A stretch of DNA of 25,000 nt from Armadillidium nasatum (taxonomy: Eukaryota > Arthropoda > Malacostraca > Isopoda > Armadillidiidae): NCBI GenBank assembly GCA_009176605.1, contig SEYY01023527.1:15001-40000 (forward strand). The letters run 5' to 3'. Shown piece by piece: positions 1 through 11,030 of the stretch (positions are counted from its first letter, which is position 1; every line of letters starts with the position of its first letter). The notes below the pieces were generated by a model. It made no database searches. It worked only from the letters and a program-made list of their open reading frames with translations, and was not told the origin of the DNA. The translations under genes and the position numbers were made by a program.

Positions 1-375
1 TAACCAACCAAATCGTGTAACCTCTAAGGTTGTTTCATTTTAACCTCATGATTGAAGTAAAAGATGAAAAAACTACAATTGGTTAAAGATATGGTTCACT
101 CCTTCACTTTGAAACCTTGGTAGCGAATATTCAGCTTATAACGCAGAAGGAAAAGCTGCTTTATTCGGTGAAAAGGTTGACCGAAGTAGCAGGAAACAGG
201 CGAGATTCAAACAACGAAAATGCTTGGAGTTGAAGTAGTTGCAATTTGAAGTTCTTGCTGTCAACAAAGCTAGGATGCGAGTCATAATCCTCTCAAAATT
301 CGCACAAATATAATCTGGTGAAAACTATAAATCATATCTTCAACAACCACACACCAGATAACTGGTGACTCTATC
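1..375. other. Non-coding sequence, nothing recognised
   Basis: Mixed-composition DNA with stop codons in all frames and no open frame, repeat or transposon motif that I recognise. It ends where the 33-bp minisatellite begins. Confidence 0.5.
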
Positions 376-540
376 AGTTTCGAACACCCTCTACGAACAT
401 TGACACAGAGCTTCGAATATCTAACGAAAATGACTCCTGGCTTCGTACACCTTCTACCAAAAAGGACTCCTGTCCTCTAACACTTTCTACTAAAAATGAT
501 CCATGGCTATGAAAGCCTAACAAAAGTGACTGCAAAGAGT
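376..540. repeat. 33-bp minisatellite, about 5 degenerate units
   Basis: Unit starts fall near 379, 412, 442, 475 and 508, so the spacing is 33, 30, 33 and 33 bases. Each unit begins with a TTCGAA/TTCGTA-like block, then a CTAC-rich block, then a (A)AATGACTCCTGG-like block. Because every spacing is a multiple of three, the minus strand stays open across the array and shows an 11-residue pattern resembling ESFLVEGVRSQ. I treat this as a by-product of the repeat, since no domain, start context or flanking exon supports a gene. Confidence 0.7.
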
Positions 541-613
541 GAACTAATTGAAGAATTAGAGATTTCCAATTCCAAATTCCTATTACAAACAAACTTCAGA
601 AGGCCTCAACACT

Positions 614-616
<3 letters not shown>

Positions 617-677
<61 letters not shown>
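617..677. repeat. (TC)n microsatellite
   Basis: An uninterrupted TC dinucleotide run of about 61 bases. On the other strand it is a GA tract. Confidence 0.97.
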
Positions 678-1935
<1,258 letters not shown>

Positions 1936-2342
1936 AAATGTTATAGTTGTATTTTTTTAAAAAAGATTTTGTCTGTCCATTTTGTCAAGATGGATTTTTT
2001 TAGTTCAAAAATTTTTTTTTCTATAGTTGGTCAGTTTTTGGCTTATAACATTTTTTCTATAACTCTGGGAACAAAGGTTTATTAGAGGCTTTTGTAGCCC
2101 ATATAATTTTGAATAATTAGTCCAACTTTCAGCTCATTCTAAAAAGTGGTTTGGCACCGCCATTCTATTGAAAAAGGGTAAAATTTCCACAAAAAAAAAA
2201 AAAAAACTTTTAACCGTAATAGACTCGGAAAAACGCTAGAAATGGACTTTTCTTACCGGTAAAAAAATCTATATACACTGAAAGCTTCAGCAGAATCGGC
2301 TGAAAATTAAAAAAAAAAAAAAAAAAAACTTTTTTTTTTTTG
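1936..2342. other. Non-coding sequence with A/T homopolymers
   Basis: T-rich and A-rich runs occur, including poly(A) at about 2190-2206 and adjoining poly(A)/poly(T) at about 2309-2341. No protein or RNA gene was recognised. It may be the outer part of a repeat, but no second copy is visible in the window. Confidence 0.45.
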
Positions 2343-2356
2343 TATAATTTGCCATT

Positions 2357-2470
2357 TTAACCCCGGCCGGCAACCCCGGTTTTCCCTGATTTTTAGCCGG
2401 GGCCGGGGCCGGGGCCGGGGTCAGAAAAATGGCCGGGTTTGGCCGGGGCCGGGTGCCCCGGTCGGTTCGG
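2357..2470. repeat. GC-rich CCGGGG/GGGGCC repeat patch
   Basis: An isolated island of near-pure G+C in AT-rich DNA. Positions 2399-2420 read (GGGGCC)3GGGG, with G-tracts at 2399-2402, 2405-2408, 2411-2414 and 2417-2420. Further GGCCGGGG-type blocks lie at 2431-2465 and inverse CCCCGG blocks at 2361-2380. Four evenly spaced G4 tracts fit the standard G-quadruplex rule. It joins an (AT)n array directly on the right. The origin is unknown. Confidence 0.85.
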
Positions 2471-2817
<347 letters not shown>

Positions 2818-3212
2818 ATGTATGCCTTGTGAAGTAAGGAATTTGTGGAATGAATCTGGAAATGGGAAACAGTTTAATAGCCTTGACTTCGTCTAGAAAT
2901 CCATCTCTCGAGTGGGTCTCATTTGAAAATTATTTTCATGTTGATTTGGTTCCATTCAAATAGAATATAAGGAAAATGAATTTCATACGCAATCGTGTTG
3001 ATAAGATTGCATATGGAACGTTATTATAAACTGAGAGGAAGGCAAAAAAAATTTAATCCAATTTAACGTAAAGCCATTAAACATAAACAAAACGTAATTT
3101 TACGTGAAATAAAAATATAAATAACAATTTTACAAAATTAAAATAAATTTCGTGTGTTAGTATTTATGTTGGTAAATTTAAATCGCGTTAATATATTTTA
3201 AAGAGCTTCTTT
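2818..3212. other. Non-coding sequence, nothing recognised
   Basis: AT-rich sequence with no open frame or known element. It includes AAATTTAACGTAA-like phrases around 3050-3100. It runs into an (AAT)n/(AT)n tract at 3213. Confidence 0.45.
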
Positions 3213-3377
<165 letters not shown>

Positions 3378-4203
3378 CTTTTCATTACTTCGTCTCCTAT
3401 ACACTCCCATGCGAATGACTCCACCCTTCATTACTCCTTTCAATTTGAAAGACGTCCCTCCCAACAGTAGTTGATGAATTCAAGAAGGATCTTTCTACTC
3501 GACACAATCTTCCACACAACTATGACATCTTCTTCGAAAACACTAAACTCAAACCTTCATCTGTTCTCAATATTCTCGGCTTTTCTTTTTCTATGTATCT
3601 TTCTTGGAAATATCACATAATTTCTCTCTTTAAACAAGCTTCTAAGAGGTTGGGTGTTCTGAGGCGCCTTCGTGGTTTTTTTAATCCACCCTATTTGCTT
3701 GCACTGTATAGGGATGTTATTCGCCCCTGTATGGAGTACGCCTCGCACATCTGGGTGGTTTTCATAAAGCTTCATTGAAAAGATGAGTCTTAGGGCTTTT
3801 CGTCTTATAAACTCTTTCGCTCTTACTAACTCTCTCCAATCTCTTTCTTACCGTCGAATTGTTGCGTCGCTATTGCTATTACAACGGACATTGCTCTTCT
3901 GAACTGTCACGTCACATACTCCTCTATTGAGAAGAGCTTGTGCGCACGCCTTTCTACACAGTCTCATTCTTTCTCTGTCTAACTCTCCGATCCAAGACTT
4001 AACCGCTATGCTCACTCTGACATGTACTCTATTGGTAAAGTCTGGAACACACTCTCTTTATCTGTTTTCCCATTTTCCTTTGACTTGCACACTTTCAAAC
4101 GCCGTGTATCAGGTCAAGTCGGTCATTAGCGACCAGACTCAGAATGTTCCCAAATTCTGGTGGAATTTGGTATGCCTCCGGTCTTTGCCCACCAGAGGAG
4201 ACA
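3378..4203 (+). mobile_element. Jockey-like non-LTR retrotransposon, 5'-truncated fragment
   Basis: This matches the 3' third of the element at 7441-10190. It begins at the reverse transcriptase catalytic box (the homologue of 9225) and continues through the thumb and C-terminal region to the element's 3' end. The phrase corresponding to YADDST at 9248 reads HANDST here, so the first catalytic aspartate of the box is lost. About 90 bases are deleted near 3470, removing the part aligned with roughly 9310-9430. Recognisable pieces include the KRLGVLRRL and CMEYASHIW motifs around 3640-3760. The 3' end carries the hairpin sequence (4175-4198) seen in the main copy and then passes into (AT)n. It is a dead copy of the same subfamily. 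Confidence 0.88.
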
Positions 4204-4342
<139 letters not shown>

Positions 4343-4480
4343 AGTTAGAGGAAGTATTTTGAAAGGTGCAAGTGCCAAGTGAGGGGAAACGAGGGGAGTG
4401 CCAGTGCCAAGTGAGGGGAAAAGAGGGGGGGGGGTTTGCCAGCGCAAAGTAAGGGGAAATTTACCGCAATGCTCTTTCGT
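4343..4480. repeat. ~31-bp G-rich minisatellite, about 3 units
   Basis: Units containing GTGCCAAGTGAGGGGAAA recur at about 4367, 4398 and, more diverged (GCGCAAAGTAAGGGGAAA), 4431. A G10 run lies at about 4425-4434. The same vocabulary (GTGCCAATGCCAGTG, GAGGGGAGTGCCAGTG) reappears at about 4727-4780, so the whole 4343-4790 block may be one decayed repeat. Confidence 0.7.
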
Positions 4481-4806
4481 GATGTATTTTTTGTGCTTTT
4501 GTAAAATATAGGAAAAATGATAGGCCCAATCCCTGCCCCTTTTTTGCATCTAATCCCCTTTTTCATATGGTACGTGCCGCCAGGCACATGATATTCCTTA
4601 TTTGACCCTTGAGGCACTCTTGTGTTAGGGCCAGGGCCTAACTCGTGCTCTTTTCTGATTGCCATTTCTAGCACTTTTTAACACGTGGCACCGTTTAATA
4701 GGCCATGCCAATTCGCATGAGCGAAGTGCCAATGCCAGTGACTGATGGCACCAGGGGTTGAGGGGAGTGCCAGTGTCAGGGACAGCCAGCACTGTGAGTA
4801 AGGAGT
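4481..4806. other. Non-coding block of unknown repeat origin
   Basis: Higher in G+C than its surroundings. Open stretches on the minus strand here look like proline-, glycine- and leucine-rich translations of repetitive DNA, with no domain recognised. GTGCCAGTG-type words shared with the preceding minisatellite occur at 4727-4780. Confidence 0.45.
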
Positions 4807-4895
4807 CATCCGATACCACATCCGGCTACATCTGATTAGATCCGGCAACATCCAGCCACATCCGATACCTCATTGGCTACAACAGGATACATCCA
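4807..4895. repeat. Short irregular CATCCGGC-type tandem repeat
   Basis: Words of the form ACATCCG(A/G) with variants (CATCCGATAC, CATCCGGCTAC, ATCCGGCAAC, CATCCAGCCAC, CATCCGATAC) recur every 10-16 bases. The period is irregular, so this is a degenerate minisatellite or a simple-sequence expansion. Confidence 0.55.
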
Positions 4896-5039
4896 AGACC
4901 AATCAGGAAATAGGCACTTCTGTTGACGACATCACCTGCGCATGCTCAAACACACACAAACCTTACTCTGTGAGTCATGGCATGGTGGCCATCATGAGAC
5001 TATGAAGCCATCCGTCCTCGATTTTTTCCGTAGATTTTT

Positions 5040-5375
5040 TTGAACACGTGATTTCTGTCCGTCATTTTGAATCTGTCCGTCATCTTAGATTTGGCCTCCG
5101 CAATCTTGAATCTGGTTTCCGCCATCTTGTATTTGGGGTCCGCCATCTTTGATTGGTATCCGCCATCTTGGATTTGGTTTCCGCCATCTTGGATCTCTGT
5201 CCCCTATCTTTTATTCATGTCCACCATTTTCAATTTTTCGAACATGTGATTTTCATTTCCGTAGATTTTTGGTTTCCTCTATCTTGAATTTCCAGCCATT
5301 TTTTTTGACCACGTGGTTTCCGCAATCTTGGATTTGATTTTGAATTATCCCGCCATATGTTTTTGACCGCAACGC
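5040..5375. repeat. ~21-bp tandem array of CCGCCATCTTGGAT-type motifs
   Basis: Units close to TCCGCCATCTTGGATTTGGT start near 5057, 5076, 5096, 5117, 5138, 5158, 5179, 5199 and 5219. More diverged ones lie at about 5273, 5317 and 5348. CACGTG-type words preceding GATTT or GGTTTCC occur at 5045 and 5310, with CATGTG at 5243. The core CCGCCATCTTG is the reverse complement of the AAGATGGCGG consensus bound by YY1/Pho-type zinc fingers; that binding is established for the motif but only inferred here. The same flanking words occur at 7157-7205, 18955-18985 and 23693-23735, so this is part of a dispersed repeat family. Confidence 0.75.
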
Positions 5376-5439
5376 CATATATTGAGTGGAAATCAAACTT
5401 CCTCCAATATTCAGGGAAATTATACAAACTTGAAATTAT

Positions 5440-5520
5440 TGTGAGACCAGGATTCGAAACCTCATCCTCCTGACTTGAATTCCATCACGCTACCACCACA
5501 TCAACTGGATCATACCTTAG
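5440..5520 (-). mobile_element. tRNA-like SINE relic
   Basis: Read on the minus strand, this resembles the tRNA-derived head of a SINE. An A-box-like GTGGTGGTAGCGTGATGG phrase is followed about 30 bases later by a B-box-like GGTTTCGAATCC, then CTGGTCTCAC. The B box carries an extra T compared with GGTTCGAATCC. No complete cloverleaf with a paired acceptor stem is evident, so it is not a functional tRNA. No A-rich tail or target-site duplication could be fixed. A diverged tRNA pseudogene is the alternative. Confidence 0.6.
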
Positions 5521-6660
5521 AATGAGCGAATTGTCCTATTAACGAGCAACGTTTTCCCATCCTTTTTCGACTTAGAAATCGATATTATTTTATTGATTGT
5601 ATAATGATGATCTCTTGTTACATAACTATTATGTATTTGTGGTTATTGCGTAATATTTACATTTTATATTAACTCTTCTATTCTGTTCACATGCACACAC
5701 ACCTAAAATTTTCTAAACTAACAACCTTTTTCTTCATATAGTTATAACTGAAATAAATCTTCAGTTTCCTTTTCTATTCATATTTTTCTAATTTTTTAAA
5801 GTAATGCATGCGAACATTTACATACAATACCAAAAATATTATATAACAATTTATGAAATTTTGTATAATTACTGTCTTCAAATACAGTTCTTTATTTTGT
5901 TTCAATCCTCATTGTTACATGATAATCATGTAAACACAATTATTGCGTAATAACTTTATATAATACTGATTGTATACTCCCTGTTATCACGTTATCGAAG
6001 ACTTTATTACGTAATTTTTTACACAACACTTACATCATCGATTATTTGGAATGTTTAATTACATAATACATGATCACTGTTTTTACGTGATATTTTACGC
6101 AACAATTATGTAATCGCTGTTACCAAATACATTCTTTACCACCTTCTTTTTCTCACAGAAACACATGCACACATACACAATTACATACAAACCCTCATAA
6201 ATTACCTCGATGACTTCACTATGCTAGGTGTATTCATGAAATTATCATGGTAACCAACCCCAGCTGTTATCCTCATCGTAGAACTTTGAAATTTTTCTAT
6301 TCTCCTCTCAGGCACTCGTTGTATCACCGAACCCAATATTACTCATTCGATTATTTCATATAAATTATTAATATATATCTTATATTCATAACTACGTCTT
6401 CGATTATATCGTATGAAATAATACTTTATCGATTTTTCTATTTTTTTTTATTTATTTATTCAAATATTTTCATTTTTTTCTTATTTTTTTATTTTTTATT
6501 TTTATTTATTTGTTTCTAAATTTTTTCCTGAAGTTCATTTTTTTCTTTTTCTTTTTTTTATATTTTTATATTTTATTTTTATTTTTATTTTTTTCAAATT
6601 TATATGAATATTTTATACCTTCATGTAGTAAAACACCTAAATATGCATGAGAGCTGGTTT

Positions 6661-6691
<31 letters not shown>

Positions 6692-7129
6692 CGCATACAC
6701 ATATCCATACATGTATATACATTCAAACACCAATTTGCCATGTAGATAAAACATGAATTGTCAAGAATTCTTAAACCGAAGTAAACACAGTTCCATGCAT
6801 TACATATTCACTAACAGCAAAATCATTCAGAAATAAATTTTTAATTTTAAATATATTTATAATCTTATTAAAAATAGGAAATGTAAATATTGTGACGTCA
6901 TACATTTCCTTTATTTCAATGTATTTGAGTTATTATAATCATATGATATTTATGTTCGTGACGTTACGACCATAAATTTTTGTAACGTCATACCTGATAT
7001 AAAATCCTGATATCAATTACAATTCGTGAAAGAATTTATTCCCTAAACTAGGTGACATCATTGGGCCTATTATTTTTCCTATATTTAATATGTTTTCATA
7101 TTTGATGACAGTTAATACAATAGAAACAT
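5521..7129. other. AT-rich non-coding DNA with decayed repeats
   Basis: No gene was recognised. Between about 5600 and 6130, words such as TTGCGTAATA, TTACGTAATTT and TTACGTGATATTTTACGC recur in both exact and altered form, suggesting a very diverged tandem repeat. 5690-5840 is one copy of a dispersed repeat listed separately. T-rich low-complexity sequence fills about 6430-6600, and a (CA)12 run lies at about 6660-6684. Three TGACGT-type words occur at 6893-6990. Confidence 0.5.
5690..5840 (+). repeat. Dispersed direct repeat, copy 1
   Basis: It shares an ordered series of words with 10635-10790: ATTCTAAACTAACA-like, then CTTCTTCTTCACATA-like, TATAACTGAAATAA, TTTCCTTTTCTATTCATATTTT, and ATGCGAACATTTAC(A/T)TACAATACC. 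The two copies are in the same orientation and lie on opposite sides of the large Jockey-like element. The family is not recognised. Confidence 0.8.
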
Positions 7130-7206
7130 ATGGTTTCTGCCACATTTGATCTCTGTCCACGTGGTTTTCATCACTGTAGATTTTCTCTTGACCACGTGGT
7201 TTCCTC
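7130..7206. repeat. Fragment of the CACGTG / CCGTAGATTTT repeat family
   Basis: Contains CTGCCACATTTGATCTCTGTCC, then CACGTGGTTTTCATCACTG, TAGATTTTCTCTTGACCACG and TGGTTTCC. This word order matches 5158-5330, with CATGTGATTTTCATTTCCG, TAGATTTTT and GACCACGTGGTTTCC. It is a short separate copy or a tail of the same family. Confidence 0.7.
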
Positions 7207-7440
7207 ACTCTAATATCCTATTCCTGTTTATGACTCATTGAATTTATATACTATTATTTACTTTAACTAACTGCACCCAAATGAGGCATTATGTCTATAA
7301 CATTATCACGTAACTGATATTTGTATCGTTTCCCATCAATACCTGATATTTCATGTTTTTTACTCTTCTCAGGTGACGTATAACATAACCACGTGCTTAC
7401 AGTATTTATTCACTTCATATCTACAATTTCATTCTATAAC
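7207..7440. other. Non-coding flank of the Jockey-like element
   Basis: AT-rich sequence with no recognised feature. The exact 5' truncation point of the retroelement lies near 7440-7450, and no target-site duplication could be assigned with confidence. Confidence 0.45.
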
Positions 7441-10086
7441 AACGGTGTTGTTTGTTCTCGTGTCTCTAATTTGGAGTCTTCTGAATTCCCAACTTTATGG
7501 CTCAAACTTTCTTGCAACTCTACAACTAAATTCATTTGTTCTGTCTACTTATCTCCTAACTCTACAGACTATCCAAAATTCTTCGACTATCTTAACTCCA
7601 AAATAGAACACATTCTTTCTTCTTCTCCTTTCTCCGAAATCATCATTTTAGTGATTTCAATGTTCACCACCGCCAATGGCTTTCATCTAGTTCTCATGAT
7701 CCAGCTGGTGAACTTGCCTTCCAATTTTCTATCCAGAACAACCTTGAGCAGTTGGTGCAACTCCCTACCCGTATCCCTGACCGTCTTGGTGATGAACCCA
7801 ACATTCTAGACCTTTTTCTAACTTCTAATCCTTCTCCTTACACTGTTAAACTCTTTCCTCCTCTGGGTTCATCCGATCATCTTCTTATCTCCGTATCTTG
7901 TTCTGTCTCTCCAAGTCTTCCGCAAGAACGGCCCCCGCCTTCGGCGAGGAGACGTTTCTGGCATTTTGGTGCCACTAACTGGCCTGACTTGCGGTCGTAC
8001 TTTTCTGATTTTCCATGGAATGATTATTGTTTCCGTGGGAGGGGTCCCTCGGAGTGTGCAGAGCGCATAACTGAGGTGATTCTCTCTGGCATGGAGGCGT
8101 ACATTCCATATTCTTTCCCTTCCACTAAACCTAACAAACCTTGGTTTAACTCTGCTTGTTCTCGTGCTATCCGCCGCAGGGATGCTGCCTTCAGGGACTA
8201 CCGTCGTCTTCAAACTCCAGAATCTCATGCAACTTATATTTCATCCCGGAATCGTGCAAAATCTATTCTTCGAGATACTAAAAACTCTTTTCTTCCTCGC
8301 AAATGCAATAATCTTTCTGGCTTTCTCTTCCTCTCGCCCTTTCTGGCATTTTGCAAAAAATGTCAACTCTAACTTTGCTTCTTCCTCTTTCCCTCCTCTA
8401 GTATCTTCTGACGGTTCAACTGCCGTTTTGCCTTCCTCTAAAGCTGAATTCTTTGCTGAAACTTTTGCCTTAATTTCAACCTTAGACGATTCCGGAGCTG
8501 TTCCTACTCCTTCAGCCCCCTCTAACTCATTTATGCCTAAAATTGTAATTTCTTCTAAAGACGTCATTCTGCTCTCTCTGAGCTTAACACTTAAGAAGGC
8601 GTACGGTCCTGATGGTATTCCTCCTGTGGTTCTCAAAACTTGTGCTTCCGAGCTTGCACCCTGCCTTGGTAAACTATTTCGTCTATGTCTTTCTACTTCA
8701 ACCTTCCCTTCTTGCTGGAAACGTGCGCTCATTCAGCCTGTGCCGAAGAAGGGGGACCCCTCTCAGCCCTCTAACTATCGTCCTATTTCTTTAACCTCCG
8801 TTCTTTCTAAAGTTTTCGAATCTATCCTTAACAGGGAAGATTTGGAAACATCTCAATTCTTCTAATCTTATCTCAGATCGCCAGTATGGCTTTCGAAAGA
8901 AACGCTCTACTGGTGATCTTCTTTCCCTTCTCTCTGACTCTTGGTCTTCCGCTCTTCGGCATTTCGGTGAATCTTTTGCTGTGGCACTGGACATATCGAA
9001 AGCTTTCGATAGAGTCTGGCACAAAGATTTGATTTCCAAACTTCCCTCTTTCGGAATCTATCCTTCTCTCTGTGACCTTCTCTCTGATTTCCTTTCCGGT
9101 CGTTCTATAGCAGCTGTTGTAGACGGCCACCGTTCATCCTATAAATCTATTAATAGTGGTGTTCCTCAAGGATCTGTCCTATCCCCAACACTTTTTCTGT
9201 TTTTCATTAATGACCATCTCTCTATTACTTCATCTCCTATCCACTCCTATGCTGATGACTCCACCTTTCATTACTCTTTTCATTTTGAAAGACGCCCCTC
9301 CCAGCAACAGTTAATAGAGGCAAGGAGGGTGGCCTTGGAGCAACTAACCTCTGATCTATCTCTCATTTCAAATTGGAGCAAAGAAAACATGGTCGTTTTC
9401 AATGCCTCAAAAACTGAATTCCTTCATCTCTCTACTCGACACAATCTTCCACACAACTACGATATCTCCTTCGAAAACACGCAACTCAAACCTTCATCTC
9501 TCCTTAATATTCTCGGTGTTTCTTTTTCTCGTGATCTTTCGTGGAAAGATCACATTTCCTCTCTTTCTAAACAAACTTCTAAGAGGTTGGGTGTTCTGAG
9601 GCGCCTTCAATATTTCTTCACACCACCCCAGTTGCTTGCTCTGTATAGGGGTGTTGTTCGCCCCTGTATGGAGTATGCGTCACACATCTGGGGTGTTTCC
9701 ACACACACAGCTCTCCTGGAAACGGTGGAGTCTAGAGCTTTTCGCCTTATCAATTCTCCTGCTCTCACTAATTCACTCCAATCTCTTTCTGCCCGTCGAA
9801 ATGTTGCGTCACTCTCTCTCTATACTATCGCTATTACAATGGACACTGCTCTTCTGAACTCTCTCGTCGCATACCTCCTCCATTAAGAAGGGTTCGTGCG
9901 ACTCGTCTTTCTACACAGTCTCATCCTTTCTCTGTCCAACTCTCTGACCCCAGAATTAACCGCTATGCTCAATCTTACATGTACTCTACTGGTAAAGTCT
10001 GGAACACACTTCCTTCATTTATTTTCCCAACTTCCTATGACTTAGGCACTTTTAAACGCCGTGTATCAGGTCATGTCGGCCTTTAA
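7441..10086 (+). pseudogene. Endonuclease/reverse transcriptase ORF of Jockey-like element (frameshifted)
   Basis: Frame 1 covers 7441-7650 (endonuclease, CSVYLSPNS). Frame 3 covers 7653 to about 8315, with DFNVHHRQW at 7653 and the SSDH catalytic motif near 7875. Frame 1 resumes to about 8833, with YGPDGIPPVVLK near 8600 and NYRPISLTSVLSK near 8770. Frame 2 covers 8834 to about 9820: YGFRKKRSTGD near 8885, ALDISKAFDRVWH at 8984, GVPQGSVLSPTLF near 9160, catalytic YADD at 9248, and CMEYASHIWG near 9665. Frame 1 then ends with GTFKRRVSGHVGL and a stop at 10084. The protein would nick target DNA and copy the element RNA at the nick. All catalytic RT motifs visible are intact, but the four shifts (near 7650, 8315, 8833 and 9820) break the ORF. 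The first AUG-proximal part is absent. Confidence 0.92.
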
Positions 10087-10136
10087 TTTGACCATGTTTC
10101 CGAATTTCCTCCCAACTCTGGTGGAACATTGGTTGG

Positions 10137-10160
10137 CCTCTGGCCTTTGCACACCAGAGG
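10137..10160 (+). promoter_or_regulatory. 3'-terminal stem-loop of the Jockey-like element
   Basis: CCTCTGG (10137-10143) pairs perfectly with CCAGAGG (10154-10160) across a 10-base loop, immediately before the A-rich tail. The homologous site at 4175-4198 keeps the stem with one mismatch. In several LINEs the reverse transcriptase recognises 3' UTR structure; that role is inferred here. Confidence 0.65.
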
Positions 10161-10190
10161 AGAAATAAAAAATAAAAAAAAAAAAAAAAA

Positions 10191-11030
10191 AACATTTTAT
10201 TTATAAATAAAAATTTTTATAACATAATAAACCATTACTTTAATATGATTTTATATATGCGAAGGCATTAGTACTTAAATATTACATTATATAATTTCCA
10301 GTTCATGACTCTAGTTCTTTAGTAGCAAAATGGCATCATACACATATTCTTGAATATTCATCCCGTTTTCTTCAAGGTGTAACTTAAAAACTTATTTCAC
10401 AACAACATTTTCTATATTTCTTTCAAGCTAAAACCTTTTAAAACTTATTACACGTTACATTTCCTATATTTCTTTCAAGTTATAGTTTAAAAAAAAGTTA
10501 TTTTCATACCTTTAAATAATAAATTATTTTTAATCTCTTAAAAAATTTTTTTTTTACATTTTTGAAATTTTTTTATCGCTATTTATGTAGCTAAAACACT
10601 GACTCATGTAATGCGAATAAGGACTCTTTTACTCCGTACACATGTACACAACACACACACACACATAACATTCTAAACTAACAGCCTTCTTCTTCACATA
10701 TTTATAACTGAAATAATTCTTTATTTCCTTTTCTATTCATATTTTCTTTTTTTTAACACAATATATGCGAACATTTACTTACAATACCCAGACAACCTTA
10801 TACACATGTACAAACACACTCATAATATATAATAAAATATATGCAACAAAGAGGTTTCCGATAATTTTTTATTATTTTACAAACATGTGTCATAATGTTT
10901 TGAGTGATGAGATGCCAGGTACTACTTTTATATTTAATAATGCCACTTTGAATTTTAGGCAATTATTTAAGCACTTAATAAATTATATAAATAAATGTAC
11001 ACAAAATTTAGTTACTTCGTTTTTGAAATG
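10191..11030. other. AT-rich non-coding DNA
   Basis: No gene was recognised. A 52-base imperfect tandem duplication lies at about 10388-10490, anchored by CTATATTTCTTTCAAG at 10412 and 10464. A (CA)n run of about 18 bases lies near 10650-10667, and 10635-10790 is the second copy of the dispersed repeat also found at 5690-5840. Open frames here are short and unsupported. Confidence 0.5.
10635..10790 (+). repeat. Dispersed direct repeat, copy 2
   Basis: Same family and orientation as 5690-5840, with the shared words TATAACTGAAATAA, TTTCCTTTTCTATTCATATT and ATGCGAACATTTACTTACAA. The flanking (CA)n differs in length between the copies. Confidence 0.8.

Larger units (their letters stand above)
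7441..10190 (+). mobile_element. Jockey-like non-LTR retrotransposon, best-preserved copy
   Basis: About 2.75 kb of a LINE of the Jockey superfamily (jockey/CR1-like; exact clade not determined). It starts inside the AP-type endonuclease domain, so the 5' UTR, any ORF1 and the N-terminal endonuclease are missing, as expected from incomplete target-primed reverse transcription. The coding region ends at a stop at 10084-10086. A short 3' UTR follows, with a perfect 7-bp hairpin at 10137-10160, an AATAAA-type word and an A-rich tail to 10190. Four frame changes make it inactive, but the protein sequence between them is clean, so it is fairly young. Fragments at 3378-4203, 16190-17935 and 24485-24775 belong to the same or close subfamilies. 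Confidence 0.93.

Noticed and set aside
4345-4819. Minus-strand open frames as small proteins
   Set aside because: They read through a G-rich minisatellite and repeat-like sequence and have no recognisable domain.
5440-5520. Functional tRNA gene
   Set aside because: The B box has an extra base and no paired acceptor stem or sensible anticodon arm could be drawn, so it is listed as a SINE-like relic.
7869-8732. Long minus-strand open frames opposite the Jockey-like coding region
   Set aside because: They are antisense shadows of the retroelement ORF, whose plus-strand frames carry the conserved motifs.
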